A stretch of 64,000 nucleotides of DNA from Salvelinus alpinus (taxonomy: Eukaryota > Chordata > Actinopteri > Salmoniformes > Salmonidae): positions 17,854,572 through 17,918,571 of the forward strand of contig NC_092091.1 in the NCBI RefSeq assembly GCF_045679555.1, given 5' to 3'. Below are positions 15,887 to 30,853 of this stretch, one piece after another; positions within the stretch are counted from its first letter, which is position 1, and each line of letters starts with the position of its first letter. The translations under genes were made by a program, and so were the position numbers. The notes beneath the pieces are model-generated. The model was not told the DNA's origin and did no database searches. It saw only the letters and a list, made by a program, of their open reading frames with translations.

Positions 15887-16168
15887 CCCACTGGGCACAG
15901 ACGTCATTTCAACGTCTAGTTTTGGTTTGCATTTGGTTGGGTTGTTAAGTAATGTGAATTCAATGTGAAATCAACAAAACATGTCACCATATCATTGGAT
16001 TTAAGTTAAAAGTTGGGTAAATTTTCTTTTGGGAAATTCCCTTACGTTGATGACTTTTTTTTCAAATCCAATCAGTTTTCCACGTTGATTCAAAGTCATC
16101 AAAAAAATGTTGTGGGGTTGAAATGACATGACAAACAATGTTGATTCAACCAGGTTTTGCCCAGTGGG
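15887..16168. mobile_element. MITE with 11-bp perfect TIRs
   Basis: Left end CCCACTGGGCA and right end TGCCCAGTGGG are exact reverse complements 282 bp apart. The interior contains further inverted pieces (GATGACTTT...AAAGTCATC). I recall the same ends in many salmonid introns. No coding content. Confidence 0.8.
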
Positions 16169-17661
<1,493 letters not shown>

Positions 17662-17992
17662 CTCATTACATGGTCATTACATGGTCATTACAGTAATATA
17701 TATATATATATATTTGATAACTATAGTCTATGTTAGCTTTGTTCTTCTCTATTGGATCAGCTCATATTTTTCATTACAAAAATCATTTGGACTGAGATTC
17801 ACTTCTGAGTAGTTAGAACGAGTGTGATCAATCCAATTCACCTGTACTAGAAAAATATCATTTTCAACTGTTAATAATAGGGATGCACCGCTATGACATT
17901 TTTGGCCGATACCGATATCCGATGTTTAACATTTTTGCGGCCTTTTAAGCATTCTAGTACAGTTAAATAGTTAACACACACACATGGACACA

Positions 17993-18309
<317 letters not shown>

Positions 18310-20133
18310 ACCAAAAAGTTATTTTGTTGGCATTTATGTATGTCCCCATTACCAGTAAAACATAATCAAACCTATTTCTTTCACTTACTTGCTGTGCTGT
18401 TTTATTGTTCATTTGTTCAGTCATTTCATTCTCAACCTGGATTTCTCATACTATAGAAAGCTGTTTGGGTCTTTGCGTGTCAAATAATACTATTTGACGT
18501 GTCACATAATACTATTTGACGTGTCAAATAAGCTTGTTGACCAATCAGGACCTGAATATGACTGCACGTCACATAATAATTGAACACGTTTATACATTTT
18601 TCGTAGTTATTACACATTGATTACACTATCACTAGTTGTCTCGCGCACCTACAGTGTTGGTCATAAAAAAAGCTAATAATCTGTTTCAGTAGCTATAGTT
18701 AGCTAGCTAACTATCTAGCTAAGTGTCATCATCTAAAATAACCCTCATTTATGATACTGTTCTTATTTGATTAACGGTGGGCGGACCCATCTATGTGAAG
18801 CTAGCCACAATAAAGATTAGCCACAATAGTGGACTTTGCGGTTTGTCTTCAAAATAAAAGTATGTCATGCAAATGATACAAATGAATACAAATAGTAGAA
18901 TTATGCCATAATTGAATAGATCATGCTAAACGAGATTGGAATGTTGTTATATAAAATCAACAAAAGACAATAATTTGTTAATTTGACCAAAACCTGTTGA
19001 AATCACACTGGAAGTATTATACTTTAGAATTGCATTGGGGGCATACTTATTTCACTGTACAGCCTTACCTATGGATTGTGGATCAATGACATGGGGTATC
19101 AGTCTCCTCAGTGACACCCAGAGAACATCAGCGTTGTAGCTCTTATTGCCGGGACTCTGAAACAACTGTGAATTGAGCCATATTTATTGTCAACCTATGT
19201 GTATTGAACACTATTCCAGAGGAAAAACAATACTGTGTGAATGTTTTGGAGTCTGATAACTCTGAGGAGGATGTTGGGAAAAAAATATCTTAGGTATGAG
19301 TAGACTGATACCCCATTTCATTGATCCCCAATCCTTAGGTAAAGCTGTACAGTGCAATATGAATGTCAAGACACACAATAGGCTGACTGGGGAGGTGATT
19401 TCACATGGTCACAGTCCTGCGATTAGAGCTACAACGCTAATATTTGCGTAAACACTTCACAGTTGTGTTCTGTGGGCATCACCGAGTACACTGATACCCC
19501 ATTTCATTGCTTCACATTCCAACCTTGTTTAACATTATCTAGTCTAAATATTCCACCAATTCCACCAATATTCCACCAATTGTAACCTTCTGCATTACTT
19601 TCAAAGAGGTACCTTTATTTTGTTGGCAAACTGCAAATTCCACTATTGCGCCTGATCCTTATTGTGTCTAGCTTCACAACACATAATCCGGTCCGGTCGA
19701 GCGTCACTAGCCAGATGAAGCTAGCTGGCTGCTTATAATGTTAGCTTTGGGAAACAGGGTTAAGTAGCTGACAAGCTATTTATTTTCATGAACTGAAGTT
19801 CAATTTCAATAGGCGAACAACAAGTGGCTACCTAGCTAATACTTACTCACAAGGATTCCTAAATCATTGCTAAGAATAATGAAAATGACTGCAGTTTCTA
19901 CTGGTCTTTGTTTTTTGAAGCTGGTTGTATTGGTGCTAGCTAGGTACCAAGCTAAAGCTAGCTTCCCCAGAACTTGTGGTCAAACAAATAATGCTTTATT
20001 ACCACCGCGGTATTGTAAACACATCGTTCGTGGCCGGTGTTTGCTTGTTTGCAGACTTTTTTTGTACAGGTTTGACAGTGCTACTGATAGTAGTGGTGGC
20101 GCTTGGCTTGCACGTGCAAATTCAGAAAACACA

Positions 20134-20242
20134 ACATTCTATAATAGAACTGTGTTATTTGACGTGTCAAATAACACTATTTGACACGTTAAATAAGCTT
20201 TTAATTTGACACGTCAAATAACACAGTTCTATTATAGAATGT
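20134..20242. repeat. Perfect 39-bp inverted repeat (hairpin)
   Basis: 20134-20172 and 20204-20242 are exact reverse complements (ACATTCTATAATAGAAC... / ...GTTCTATTATAGAATGT) with a 31-nt loop. Each arm also contains the near-palindrome TTATTTGACGTGTCAAAT. No coding content. Confidence 0.95.
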
Positions 20243-20260
20243 CGTCATATAGTGTTATTT

Positions 20261-20745
20261 TTATTTATTTTATTTCACCATTATTTAACCAGGTAGGCTA
20301 GTTGAGAACAAGTTCCCCTTTGCAACTGCGACCTGGCCAAGATAAAGCAAAGCAGTTCGACACATACAACAACACAGAGTTACACATGGAATAAACAAAC
20401 ATACAATCAATAATACAGTAGAAAAATCTATATACAGCATGTGCAAATGAGGTAGGATAAGAGAGGTAAGGCAATACATAGGCCATGGTGGCAAAGTAGT
20501 TACAATATAGCAATTAAACACTGGAATGGTAGAATGTGCAGAAGATGAATGTGCAAATAGAGATACTGGGGTGCAAAGGAGCGAGATAAATAAATAAATA
20601 CAGTATGGGGATGAGGTAGTTGGATGGGCTATTTACAGATGAGCTATGTAAAGGTGCAGTGATCTGTGAGCTGCTCTGACAGATGGTTCTTAAAGCTAGT
20701 GAGGGAGGTAAGAGTCTCCAGCTTTAGTGATTTTTGCAGTTTGCA
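20261..20745 (-). mobile_element. LINE-type 3' untranslated tail
   Basis: Reads on + as TTATTTCACCATTATTTAACCAGGTAGG then 'aactgcgacctggccaagataaagcaaagcag...', the reverse complement of a common salmonid retroposon 3' region. The 7-mer GTTATTT is duplicated at 20254-20260 and 20746-20752, consistent with a target-site duplication within a GTTATTTGACGTG motif of the host element. Confidence 0.75.
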
Positions 20746-21258
20746 GTTATTTGACGTGTATCTTTTTTGACACACGCAATGACCCAAACGGCGTTCCATA
20801 GTATGTCATGAAGCTAATAGCAGTGACGCTATTACTGTGTAACTCAGCGGGCAACATGTATACCGGTGCTCAAACAGTCGGCAACAGCCAACATCACCCA
20901 CGACAGAGAACGGTTGATTGTCAATGGCAGTGAATTCCATTATCTTGACGTTAATGGATTACGCCTTTGAGTTGTCTCGCAGAAATTCTTACTTTTTCAA
21001 ATGACTGATCGACTTGTTGACTGCTCGATCCACACAGTAGGCATTGTGGGCTAGTTTAGGAATGCTGTGTTGCACGTGTAGCACAACTTTTTACGTGGCG
21101 TCATTACGTCATGTACCTACGTTATATAGGTATGCACATCAACTTTGACATCAGTTTTGCACATTGGTTTTAAACTAGACATCGGGCCGATACCGATGTT
21201 GGCATCTTTAGCTAATATCGGCCAATTCTGATATGTTCACCGATATAGTACATCCCTA

Positions 21259-22644
21259 GTAAATAATTCACAGTCATCACAATTCTGCTTGTCTATCATT
21301 AGTCAAATATGTATATATCTCTGTTTAAGTTAATATGGGTCTTTAGTAGTAACTCAGGGTTTGGAAATATAGACTACTTTATATTGGCGCCCACATTTCA
21401 GCTAATGCTATTTAATTGTTGCCAATAGTTTGTAATTCTTACTGAATTTAGTTGTCACAATAAAACCATTCATTCTCAGTTGATTAAATAGATTTTGGTG
21501 GAAGAAGGAGATTAGCATCTTGTTTGGCATCGCAAGCCTAGTGCAATGTGTACATTGTTACTTAGTGTAAAGAATAGGCCTACTGTACAATTCGGATTCA
21601 TAATTCCTACGACACTGGAAATCATAATTCATTTCAACACATAACTTTTTGCTTATTGAGAAATATGTGTTAATCTGAAAAGTATGTTTGTCCTGAGCAA
21701 ATTGGATTGATGCTCAATGGCTGGAAAAAAGTTGAAATAAATGTAACCCTGTGCTGACAGGCCTACATTTTGTCCACAGTAGCTAGGTTTCAGCATATGA
21801 TGTGTATTTTTACCCAAATGGTCTTTTGTGGCTCTGAGTCTGTGGTTTGACTCATGTGACACATTGTTCAATGTATTCTTACCAATGGTACTCATTCTGA
21901 AAGTGAAGCATCCACCAGCACAACATAACCATAAACCACCAGTACTTTGCTTAATTTGTTAAATGGAGAAATTGGTATTTAGAATAATTTGATTTCTGTT
22001 CATTACAGAGGTTGTAGTATTAGTGATTTCCATCCAATATGTTTCATTCCAGCTGTTAAGCACAGATCTGAGGATGGTGGCCATCATTGAACCAAAATGC
22101 TCACCACAAATTCAATTTCTGCAATAACGAAGCTAGAAATGATTTGACTGGTTCAACTAGTATTAGTTGAAGATCAACTTGGTTTTAGACGTGGGGGGAC
22201 ATCCATTATTTATTTTTATCCAGTCAGATAAACACTTCAAACAGCCTACCCGACCACGAGGGGGCGTCTGACGGGTGCTAAAGCACACCGTTGCCTAGTT
22301 TTGTAACACATTTCAATGATAAAACTGGGGGGACAAAAATGCAATTTCAGAATGTGGGGGGGACATGCACCCCTGCTCCTTTTGACATTTAGTGCACTGT
22401 ATCATTTTTTAAATGTTTTATTTAATCTGATCAGCAGACCAGTAAGCCTAAATGCAGTCCAGTGTTTAGTGTCATTTTCAATCTAGGAGTTACGAATATA
22501 AAACAATGTAGCTTTAAAATTGGCCACGCTGGGTAGAGCTTTATTTAGGTTTTGGCTAGCTGTTGGTGTTACAAATGTCCATTGCAGCCATGTGCCTATT
22601 TCCTCAGCTAGATATGAGTACAGTATTTGATATATATTTTTTTG
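21259..22644. other. Noncoding sequence
   Basis: No gene. 22180-22380 carries GGGGGGACA motifs at both sides of about 190 bp and may be a decayed transposon end, which I could not assign. Confidence 0.35.
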
Positions 22645-22830
22645 CTTTATTTAACTATGCAAGTCAGTTAAGAACAAATTCTTATTTACAATGACAGCCT
22701 AGGAACAGTGGATTAACTGCCTTGTTCAGGGGCAGAACGATAGATTTTTACCTTGTCAGCTCAGGGATTCGATCTAGTGACCTTTCGGTTACTGGCCCAA
22801 TGCTCTAACCGCTAGGCTACCTGCCGCCCC
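22645..22830 (-). mobile_element. HpaI-type tRNA-derived SINE
   Basis: On the minus strand it starts GGGGCGGCAGGTAGCCTAGC, has the tRNA-like head with box-B-like GATCGAATCCC and the 'tgacaaggtaaaaatct...gcccctgaacaaggcagttaa' body, and ends GACTTGCATAGTTAAATAAA. Full length apart from point changes. It interrupts a local repeat of GATATGAGTACAGTATTTG (22611 and 22847). Confidence 0.93.
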
Positions 22831-22862
22831 TGCCTATGAGTGTAGATATGAGTACAGTATTT

Positions 22863-22919
22863 GTAAGTCGCTCTGGATAAGAGCGTCTGCTAAATGACTT
22901 AAATGTAAATGTAAATGTA
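22863..22919 (+). mobile_element. Isolated SINE/LINE tail module
   Basis: GTAAGTCGCTCTGGATAAGAG then 'cgtctgctaaatgacttaaatgtaaatg'. The same block ends the elements at 30345, 44717 and 45537 and occurs alone at 31921-31978. Confidence 0.85.
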
Positions 22920-24761
22920 TTTGATATGAGTATAGATATGAGTACAGTATGATGTACAATATCTTACTTTACAGGTTTTGTGACGATACTTAGGCCTAGA
23001 TAAGTAGACTATATTTTTTGAAGAGTTAACCCTGTGCTGTATGTAGGCCTATATCCCCATACACATAGGAATATGATGAGCTTGCAGTTCCACCTAGCCA
23101 GATTCTATGTAACTGACAGATTGCATAAGTTAACACTGTGGTTCGTTGATCATCAGCTGAAACAAGTCACTACTAGTTAGAAGAATCTAAATGGACTCAG
23201 ATTTTCAACTCTTACTGTTATGACATTTAGTTGATAGGAGGAACAACCATGGTTCTTAGACCAGTATCGTACTGACCAGTGAGTCACCAGGGACGACCAG
23301 TATTTAGCTATTAAATACACAGAATCCAGCGGTCAACAATGTTCCTAAATGTATGTTCTTTGTTTGTTTGTTTTCAGTACCATTTATGTTTTATTAATCT
23401 GGCAATTGTAGAGTTCAAGTATATCCTGCCATGTGAATGAATTGGCTGGGCTGCCGGCTCAGTTATATATTGTGTAGACTAGCTTACCAGGCTTACAGCA
23501 CTGAGGGTGAAGGAGACTATAGACTAAAGAGTGGGTAACAGTGACCACCACCGGTCCTCTAGTCTCAGTATTAAGCAGGATTCTATACAATACACTGGGG
23601 CCGGAGAAGGCCGGAGCAGAGCAGAGACTGTGACGGTTTCCCCTCAGACCCCCTACCTCTCCCCTCCTTTCTCCTCACACATGGAAGCCATTAGCCCATT
23701 ACGTCGCTCAACACTGAGGATTGGGGGCCATTTCATTCTCTCTGCGTTTATCGGGATGTCAGCTGGGACGTCACATGCAATTTCTCCATGAAACCACACG
23801 AGCTCCGCAGAGACGCTGAACACAGTAATAATGACATGATGTTGGACTGGGGGAGAGTTTGGGGATGATGTAGATATTCCTCCCCAACACTATAAGTCCC
23901 CCGTGTAGGCCTTTTTGTCTTAACTTTGACCTGCACGCGATCAGTTTACCTCAGCAGACCTAATGAGCAAGGTCAAATGAGCGAATCAAATCACCAGCAA
24001 AATAAACTTGTGTGTACTTAGTTTCTTGCAGTTGGGCTAGTTTCAGATAGTAGATAGTCATGTTTTAGAGAGTTTGTAATCGGTAGTATACCACGTCCAA
24101 AGGCCCCTATCGTATGCATCGTTTGGATGGATACTTGTTTTATGTACCTGCCAGGCTGAGCGATATTCCAGATAGCATTCGGGCTGAGAGTCTCTCCTAG
24201 CTTTTCTTCCAGCACTCATATATTCCCTCCCTTTTTTGGCCTCAGTCATCACCATGGCAATTTTGTCACAGAAAAATTGCAGACTCTGCAGAAGTGTAAA
24301 GTTAGAAGTAGGCTACTGGAGCAGAGTGTATTTCATCTACTCCAGTCCCTCCTCTTCTCACCACCATTTTCTCAAATGAAGCAGCGCTAGTAGAATAGTG
24401 AATTGAGTGAGTGTATTTACTAAGATCAAAATATCTGTAAATGTAATGTCTTGATTACATTTCTAGTACATCCTTGTAAATTATTGGATGGTGATATTGA
24501 CATTTATGTAATTTATTGCAAAAATAGTTCATATTTGTATAGTAAAAGTTATTGTGAAAATGCATGTAGTCATAGAACAAGTGAATAGCCTCTCACACTG
24601 TCTAGGCAAAGAAAACCAATATGGACTAATGTTCTTCCTTGCAGTTTGAAGAATACAATTAAAGTAGTTTGGCATTATTTGTGAAGCCTTTATAGCTCAA
24701 ATGGTTGTGTATTACTGTGCCATCCTACAGTGTGTCTTGGTTCACCCACACAGCACACATA
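22920..24761. other. Noncoding sequence
   Basis: No exon, RNA gene or repeat family recognised. Confidence 0.4.
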
Positions 24762-24950
24762 CACTGAGTACACAAAACATTAGACTGACCAGGTGAGTCC
24801 AGGTGAACGCTATGATCTCTTATTTATGTCACTTGTTAAATCCACTTCAATCAGTGTATAGATGAAGGGGAGGAGACAGTTTAAAGTAGGATTTTTAAGC
24901 CTTGAGACAATTGAGACATGGATTGTGTGTGGGCCGTTCAGAGGGTGAAT
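24762..24950. mobile_element. Tc1-like element end fragment
   Basis: After TA comes CACTGAGTACACAAAACATTA, the TIR of a second salmonid Tc1-like family, then its subterminal 'agactgaccaggtgagtcca...tgacttgttaaatccacttcaatcagtgta' region. Only one end is present and no transposase frame is kept. Confidence 0.7.
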
Positions 24951-25683
24951 GTGGGCCATTCAGTGTCCCCTGTCCTCCCCTGTCCTCTGCAGTCGGCACC
25001 TACTTCTTCAAGCCCTTCGACAGCCACATGATATTTAGCAGCATTGATTGTACTAAGTTGTTTTTGGTATCTTTGTTTGGTTATCAATCTACTACACTAA
25101 GCATATACAGTATAGCCTTGTTGATTTGATGATGTTTAAATGTTTAAGTTAAAATGGTGCTGGAATAATGGAGGCGGTGCTGCTATTGTCTTTGTGCTGA
25201 CTTGCGGTAACTCCATGGTTCCAAATTAGTAAACTGTTTCAAATTAGTCAACTTTAGTAAACTGTCGAACATTAAGTTCCACTGCCTCTGCTCCACCCAT
25301 GTTTCTCCGTGGTCACAGGAGTTGGGTTACTCACATCAGGGCCATAAACATGCACTGGCGTAGAACCAGTTCACTCTACTGTAATTACAAACGTTAAAAA
25401 CAATATATTAAAGACCGCTGGCTGCCTCGACAAGGCTACGTACTCCAACTGCAAGTAGTGCCCTTGTATAGAATGATCACCCTTCAGCAGCACGGCTAAG
25501 TGGAGGCTGGCAATTGGTGCTCCTCTCCTCCGTTCCAGTAGGGACAGCTGATGCTACCACAGGGTTCCTCTTCTCCTCCTAGCTTTGTGGAGAGTAGACT
25601 ATGAAGTTGAAGTAACCAGCCCCATCCTCCAACCTCTCCCCTTTTCACTGCCATACACTCGCTCTCACATGGGAGATCCATAG

Positions 25684-25809
<126 letters not shown>

Positions 25810-25880
25810 ACACTCATATGCAGCGAGTCGGTGACATAACACAATACCAGGCTGTGGACATGCTGGGTCCATACTATGCC

Positions 25881-26187
25881 TTTTAGAACAACTATATTAG
25901 CTGTTAGCTTTTCCCATAGGAAAACATGTCACAATTAGCCGCCTTGCTACCACGAGTGACGCGTGCACACTTATAATAGCGCGTCAACCAATGACTGAAG
26001 TAGACGGTAGCAGCGCACCAGCCAATCAAATATCTTAATATAGGTCAATATGCGCTATAGCGAGAGATAGAAAATCATCCATATTCAAAGTTTAGCTGTT
26101 CCACAAGGTCTTGTGGGAGTAAGGCTGGCTAATTGTGGCATGTTTATCTATGGGGAATGCTAACAGCTCCTATAGTTGGTCTGAAAT
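25881..26187. mobile_element. MITE with about 58-bp TIRs
   Basis: Left arm 25881-25938 (TTTTAGAACAACTATATTAG...CACAATTAG) is inverted in the right arm 26129-26187 (CTAATTGTGGCATG...CTATAGTTGGTCTGAAA) with scattered mismatches. The 190-bp centre contains several CpGs. Superfamily not assigned. Confidence 0.75.
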
Positions 26188-26547
26188 GTTTAAGCACAGG
26201 GTTAACTCAGACTTTGTTAGTATGGATCCATTGAGGCCGGTGTGGTGGTGTGGGGGTTGGTGTTAGTCTTGGGGTTGTTGTCAGCATTAGTATTGGTATT
26301 AGTGGTGTTCCTGGGATTTGTGTTTGTGTTGGTGTTCGTGAGGATGCAGGTTATTGTGTTGGTGTTGACTGGTCATGCGGCACAGAAAGTTGCTGTGTAT
26401 TCAGTGTTCAGCAGAGTGAGCAGAGAGGGTGTGGTGTGGTACTTGCTTCACTAATGAATTTCCTTAGCCAGGCGAGACCATGGGGAGACTGTGGGGCGAG
26501 CTTATTAGTCAACATACTACAGAGACTGGAGGCCCTGGAACCAGACT

Positions 26548-26550
<3 letters not shown>

Positions 26551-26638
<88 letters not shown>

Positions 26639-26644
26639 GTCTCT
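26551..26644. repeat. (CT)n microsatellite
   Basis: About 82 bp of CT followed by GTCTCTGTCTCT. Confidence 0.98.
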
Positions 26645-27577
26645 AGGCTGCATGACTTAGGCCTCGGCCGATGGCACAGGACTTTTAGCCAAGCAGAGAA
26701 CCCCATGGTCAGACAGATGGCCCTAGCAGTAAGTAACATATTGTAAGCTATTTTATATTATATCATATTGAATAGATTTGGATTTGTTTAGTATTTATGA
26801 CTGCCCCCATCTTAATTTGAAACAGCAATTAGCAAGTGCAGGTGATTGAAACACACACACAAACACACCGTACCTAATCTTTAGAATCCATTGGGGCAAA
26901 CGAAGTTCGGCCTCATAGTCGACCACCACTATCTCTCTGCTGTGCCTGGAGCCATTACAAAATGGCCTCCGCTCTCTGCCTCCAGCTCCTTGTAGCTCTC
27001 CCATCCATTTAGTGTGCTACTGTCAAAGTTGTCAGATAGCAAGATGAGAGGAGAGGGAGAGAGAGGGAGAGTTCAAGTGAAGGGATAGGTGAGGCTAGGC
27101 TAGGCTAGAAAGGACATAGAAAAGAGGAGGGCACTAGTCCAGAGTTTCTTTTTTTTAGGGGGGGTGGGTATTTCTTATTGGAGGTTTAATTGCTGACTGA
27201 CTGACTGAGTGCATACAAACAAGCAGTGCCTATGGAGCCTTCCCAGCTCCTCTTCTCGAAGAGCTGACCTTGGGCAGACGCCATAAATTGTTATTTTCTA
27301 GTGGCCCAAAATGTGCTACAGCCTGCAGTTGCCCCAGCCCACTCTGTACCCCGCCCTGACTACCCCAGCAATCCTGTGCCTGGCCCGGAAACACAACCTT
27401 CCTGTCATGCTTTCAGTGCAGAAGAATAGGAGCAGGGGCCGCTCTAGCTCTCTCCAACATCCCTAACTGTTTCCCCTACTCCGAGCTACAGCCCCAGCCC
27501 ATGCCTATGCCCTAGTTGTAGTTGCAGGCCCCAGCCCTAGCTCCAACCTCAGCCCCAGTTCCAGCCCTATGCCCCAT

Positions 27578-27723
27578 GCCCCATCCTCAGCCAAGCCCCA
27601 AATCCCAGCTCCAAACCTGACCCCAACCTCACCCCCAGTACAAGCCCTATGCCCCATCCTCAGCCAAGCCCCAAATCCCAGCTCCAAACCTGACCCCAAC
27701 CTCACCCCCAGTACAAGCCCCAT
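27578..27723. repeat. 73-bp tandem duplication
   Basis: GCCCCATCCTCAGCCAAGCC occurs at 27578 and again at 27651. The two 73-bp copies are almost identical and C-rich. Confidence 0.9.
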
Positions 27724-28490
27724 GTACTGCCTACAGCTCTAGAAGTCAGCACATGCCAGGCATTCGATTACACATGCATGGGATGTATAGATCCCATGTT
27801 GCTTAGGCCTAAGACCACGGCTATAGGGAACCACACCCCCCCTTATCTGATCTCTCTAGCAATGTGGGAAACAGCTTCAAAGACCCATGGGGGCAATACT
27901 TACGAACATTAGAAAAAGTTTAAGTTCAAGGTTAAGTTTAAGCATCAGCCAATTTAAATCGTTGACGTAGTTGCACGTCATTAGCTGTTCCCGTTACATA
28001 AGCTTGCACATTTAGCCCTAGGCTAACCTCAGCAAGTGTCCGTATCAAACCAATTAAAATCGTCAACGTAGTTGGACGTGGTCCAACAGCACTTTCTGAT
28101 AATCAAAGCAACTACATCACATTTGACTGACTGGTCAAATAGCTCTTTGTGTAGAGTGCCTAGCTCCACGTAATTGTCCAGATTGTGGCAAGGGTTTGAA
28201 TCTCACATTAGTTTTTTCCCCCTTTGAAATCTAGAATTACATGCATTGTGTTAGTGTGTTGAAAATGGACACCCTACCGCCAACAGCTTGAAAATGAAGA
28301 TTAAGAATGAATTTAATAAGGAGCTACCTCGTTCTTCACTTTTGCATGGCCAAATAATCATATCGCATAGGCTATATGACATGGACATGCACACCTAAAT
28401 GTAGGCCTATAACCTTTTATATGCATTTGTTTAATGATCGACTCTGTCACACACGTGTTATTTGGTTCGAAGACAAGCATTAAATCGAAT

Positions 28491-29440
28491 CAAATCATCA
28501 AATCAAATGTTATTGGTCACCTACATATGGTTAGCAGATGTTAATGCAAGTGTAGCGAAATGCTTGTGCTTCTAGTTCCGACAGTGTAGTAATATCTAAC
28601 AAGTAATCTAACAATTCCCCAACAACTACCTAATACACACAAATCTAAAGGGATGGAATAAGAATATGTACATATAAATATATGGATGAGCGATGGCCGA
28701 GCGGCATTGGCAAGATGCAATAGATGGTATAAGATACAGTATATACATATGAGATGAGTAATGTAAGATATGTAAATATTATTAAAGTGGCATTGTTTAA
28801 AGTGACTAATGAGTCTCTATGTAGGCAGCAGCCTCTCTGAGTTAGTGATTGCTGTTTAGCAGTCTGATGGGCTTGAGATAGAAGCTGTTTTACAGTCTCT
28901 CGGTCCCCGCTTTGATGCACCTGTACTGATCTCGCCTTCTGGATGGTAGCGGGGTGAACAGGCAGTGGCTCAGGTGGTTATTGTCCTTGATGATCTTTTT
29001 GGCCTTTCTGTGACATTGGGTGCTGTAGGTGTCCTGCACGGCAGGTAGTTTGCCCCCGGTGATGCGTTGTGCAGACCTCACTACCCTCTGGAGAGCCTTG
29101 CGGTTGAGGGCAGTGCAGTTGCCGTACCAGGCGGTGATACAGCCCGACAGGATGCTCTCAATTGTGCATCTGTAAAAGTTTGTCAGGATTTTAGGTGACA
29201 AGACAAATTTCTTCAGCCTCCTGAGGTTGAAGAGGCGCTGTTGCGCTTTCTTCACCACACTGTCTGTGTGGGTGGACCATTTCAGTTTGTCTGTGATGTG
29301 TACGCCGAGAAACTTAAAACTTTCCACCTTCTCCACTCTGCTGTTTCCTGAAGTCCACGATCGTCTCCTTTGTTTTGATGACGTTGTTGTCCATTTCATG
29401 AGGAGCTTCTTGTCGGAGCATCTTGCAGCCCGACACATAG
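28491..29440 (-). mobile_element. LINE 3' part, 5'-truncated
   Basis: The 3' end is at the left (CAAATCAAATGTTATTGGTC, with 'gtagcgaaatgcttgtg'), followed leftward-to-rightward by 3' UTR and the C-terminal end of ORF2 on the minus strand. Same 3' tail as 3787-3866. The 5' end stops near 29440. Confidence 0.88.
28890..29420 (-). pseudogene. LINE ORF2 (reverse transcriptase) C-terminal fragment
   Basis: The minus-strand frame contains SFKFLGVHITDKLKW, LFNLRRLKKF, SGCITAWYGN, KALQRVVRSAQRITGGKLP and TPLPSRRRDQYR, a set typical of the post-catalytic region of jockey/CR1-L2-Rex-group fish LINE polymerases. The reading frame shifts near 29340: the upstream segment (VIKTKETIVDFRKQ) is in another frame. 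Polymerase motifs with the catalytic aspartates are missing, so the copy is dead. A second family member is at 50096-51038. The exact clade was not verified. Confidence 0.85.
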
Positions 29441-29914
29441 GCTACTGACACTGCTACATAAATAATCAACGCTACTATAGTATAGGCTATATACATAGAC
29501 GTGTAGCCCTACACTAAACTTGTATATGCATTAAAAGTAATGAACAGTGTTTTCCTTAATATTAACAAAAATGTTTAAAGCGAGGGGTCTCGAACCCACA
29601 GTTATGTCATATTTGCAAAAACGTAACGTTAGCAGTGCTGCATTCGTAACCAAGTGGAAAGTGGGAATTTACCCCAAACGAATGGAAAAAATCCACTTGA
29701 ACAGCCCTACAACTGGTGATTCCTTGTGGGAAACTTGTTTATCATCCTGAGCTTTTATGGTTTACGCAGCTTGTTGGTCATTAGCAAATTGGCATTTCTC
29801 AACGAGTTCAAAGCACGTGAATGCATCCAACTGGTATTTACGACTTCACAACTGGTGCATTTCTGCCTCCCACTTGGTTACAAATTAAGCATAATTATCC
29901 TAGTCCATGGTGCT

Positions 29915-30345
29915 TGCCTACGGAGCTGTGAGGGGAACGGCACCTCCGTACCTTCAGGCTCTGATCAGGCCCTACACCCAAACAAGGGCACTGCGTTCAT
30001 CCACCTCTGGCCTGCTCGCCTCCCTACCTCTGAGGAAGTACAGTTCCCGCTCAGCCCAGTCAAAACTGTTCGCTGCTCTGGCACCCCAATGGTGGAACAA
30101 ACTCCCTCACGACGCCAGGTCAGCGGAGTCAATCACCACCTTCCGGAGACACCTGAAACCCCACCTCTTTAAGGAATACCTAGGATAGGATAAAGTAATC
30201 CTTCTAACCCCCCCCCCCCTTAAAAGAGTTAGATGCACTATTGTAAAGTGGTTGTTCCACTGGATATCATAAGGTGAATGCACCAATTTGTAAGTCGCTC
30301 TGGATAAGAGCGTCTGCTAAATGACTTAAATGTAATGTAAATGTA
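29915..30345 (+). mobile_element. L2-like LINE 3' end
   Basis: A frame ending at 30188 contains LAYGAVRGTAPPYLQ, RALRSSTSGLLASLP, KLFAALAPQWWNKLP and ITTFRRHLKPHLFKEYLG, the usual C-terminus of fish L2-type ORF2. It is followed by a poly-C run and the GTAAGTCGCTCTGGATAAGAG tail ending in ATGTAATGTAAATGTA. Reverse-transcriptase core absent. Confidence 0.85.
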
Positions 30346-30677
30346 GTCAAAGATGCGACGATCATGCAATATTGGCACTCTACACTTGAGACAGACCAAG
30401 TGAAGAGGAACAAAAGTAAACCTTGAATTTGGAGGTTTAAATGTACCTCTCTGGTGGTGATATTGACCTATTTTAAGAAATACCATTGGTGTGTCAAGAA
30501 AAAGTGGGCAGTTTGTTACAGGAAATAATCACGGCCACCGTGATTTCTCTAATGTTCGCAAGTATTCATCTATGCTAAGACAACTGTGCATCGTTCCTTC
30601 ACTAGCAATGTTAGCAAATTCAGATGGTGCTCTCTTTTTAGCAATGTGGGAATCTATAGCCTATAGGCTACTGCCCG

Positions 30678-30853
30678 CATAGACTAGAGCCACATAGACT
30701 AGAGCCACATAGACTAGAGCCACATAGACTAGAGCCACATAGACTGAAGCCACATAGACTAGAGCCACATAGACTAGAGCCACATAGACTAGAGCCACAT
30801 AGACTAGAGCCACATAGACTAGAGCCACATAGACTAGAGCCACATAGACTAGA
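30678..30853. repeat. 15-bp minisatellite, about 11.5 copies
   Basis: Unit AGACTAGAGCCACAT; one copy (about 30741) reads AGACTGAAGCC. Because 15 is divisible by 3, the minus-strand frames read as 5-residue repeats (GSSLC, VYVAL) with no sign of a gene. Confidence 0.97.

Larger units (their letters stand above)
18447..20805. repeat. Internal inverted repeat pair, about 38 bp arms
   Basis: Left arm 18447-18484 (CATACTATAGAAAGCTGTTT...) and right arm 20766-20805 (...CGTTCCATAGTATG) are imperfect reverse complements, both adjoining TTTGACGTGTCAAATA-type motifs. The arms lie 2.3 kb apart inside the hAT-like element and may mark an older nested transposon. Confidence 0.6.
26188..28490. other. Noncoding sequence with small tandem duplications
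   Basis: Contains the (CT)n run, a C-rich 73-bp duplication, and two related blocks around 27956-27990 and 28055-28085 (AAATCGT(C/T)(G/A)ACGTAGTTG). No exon recognised. Confidence 0.4.
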
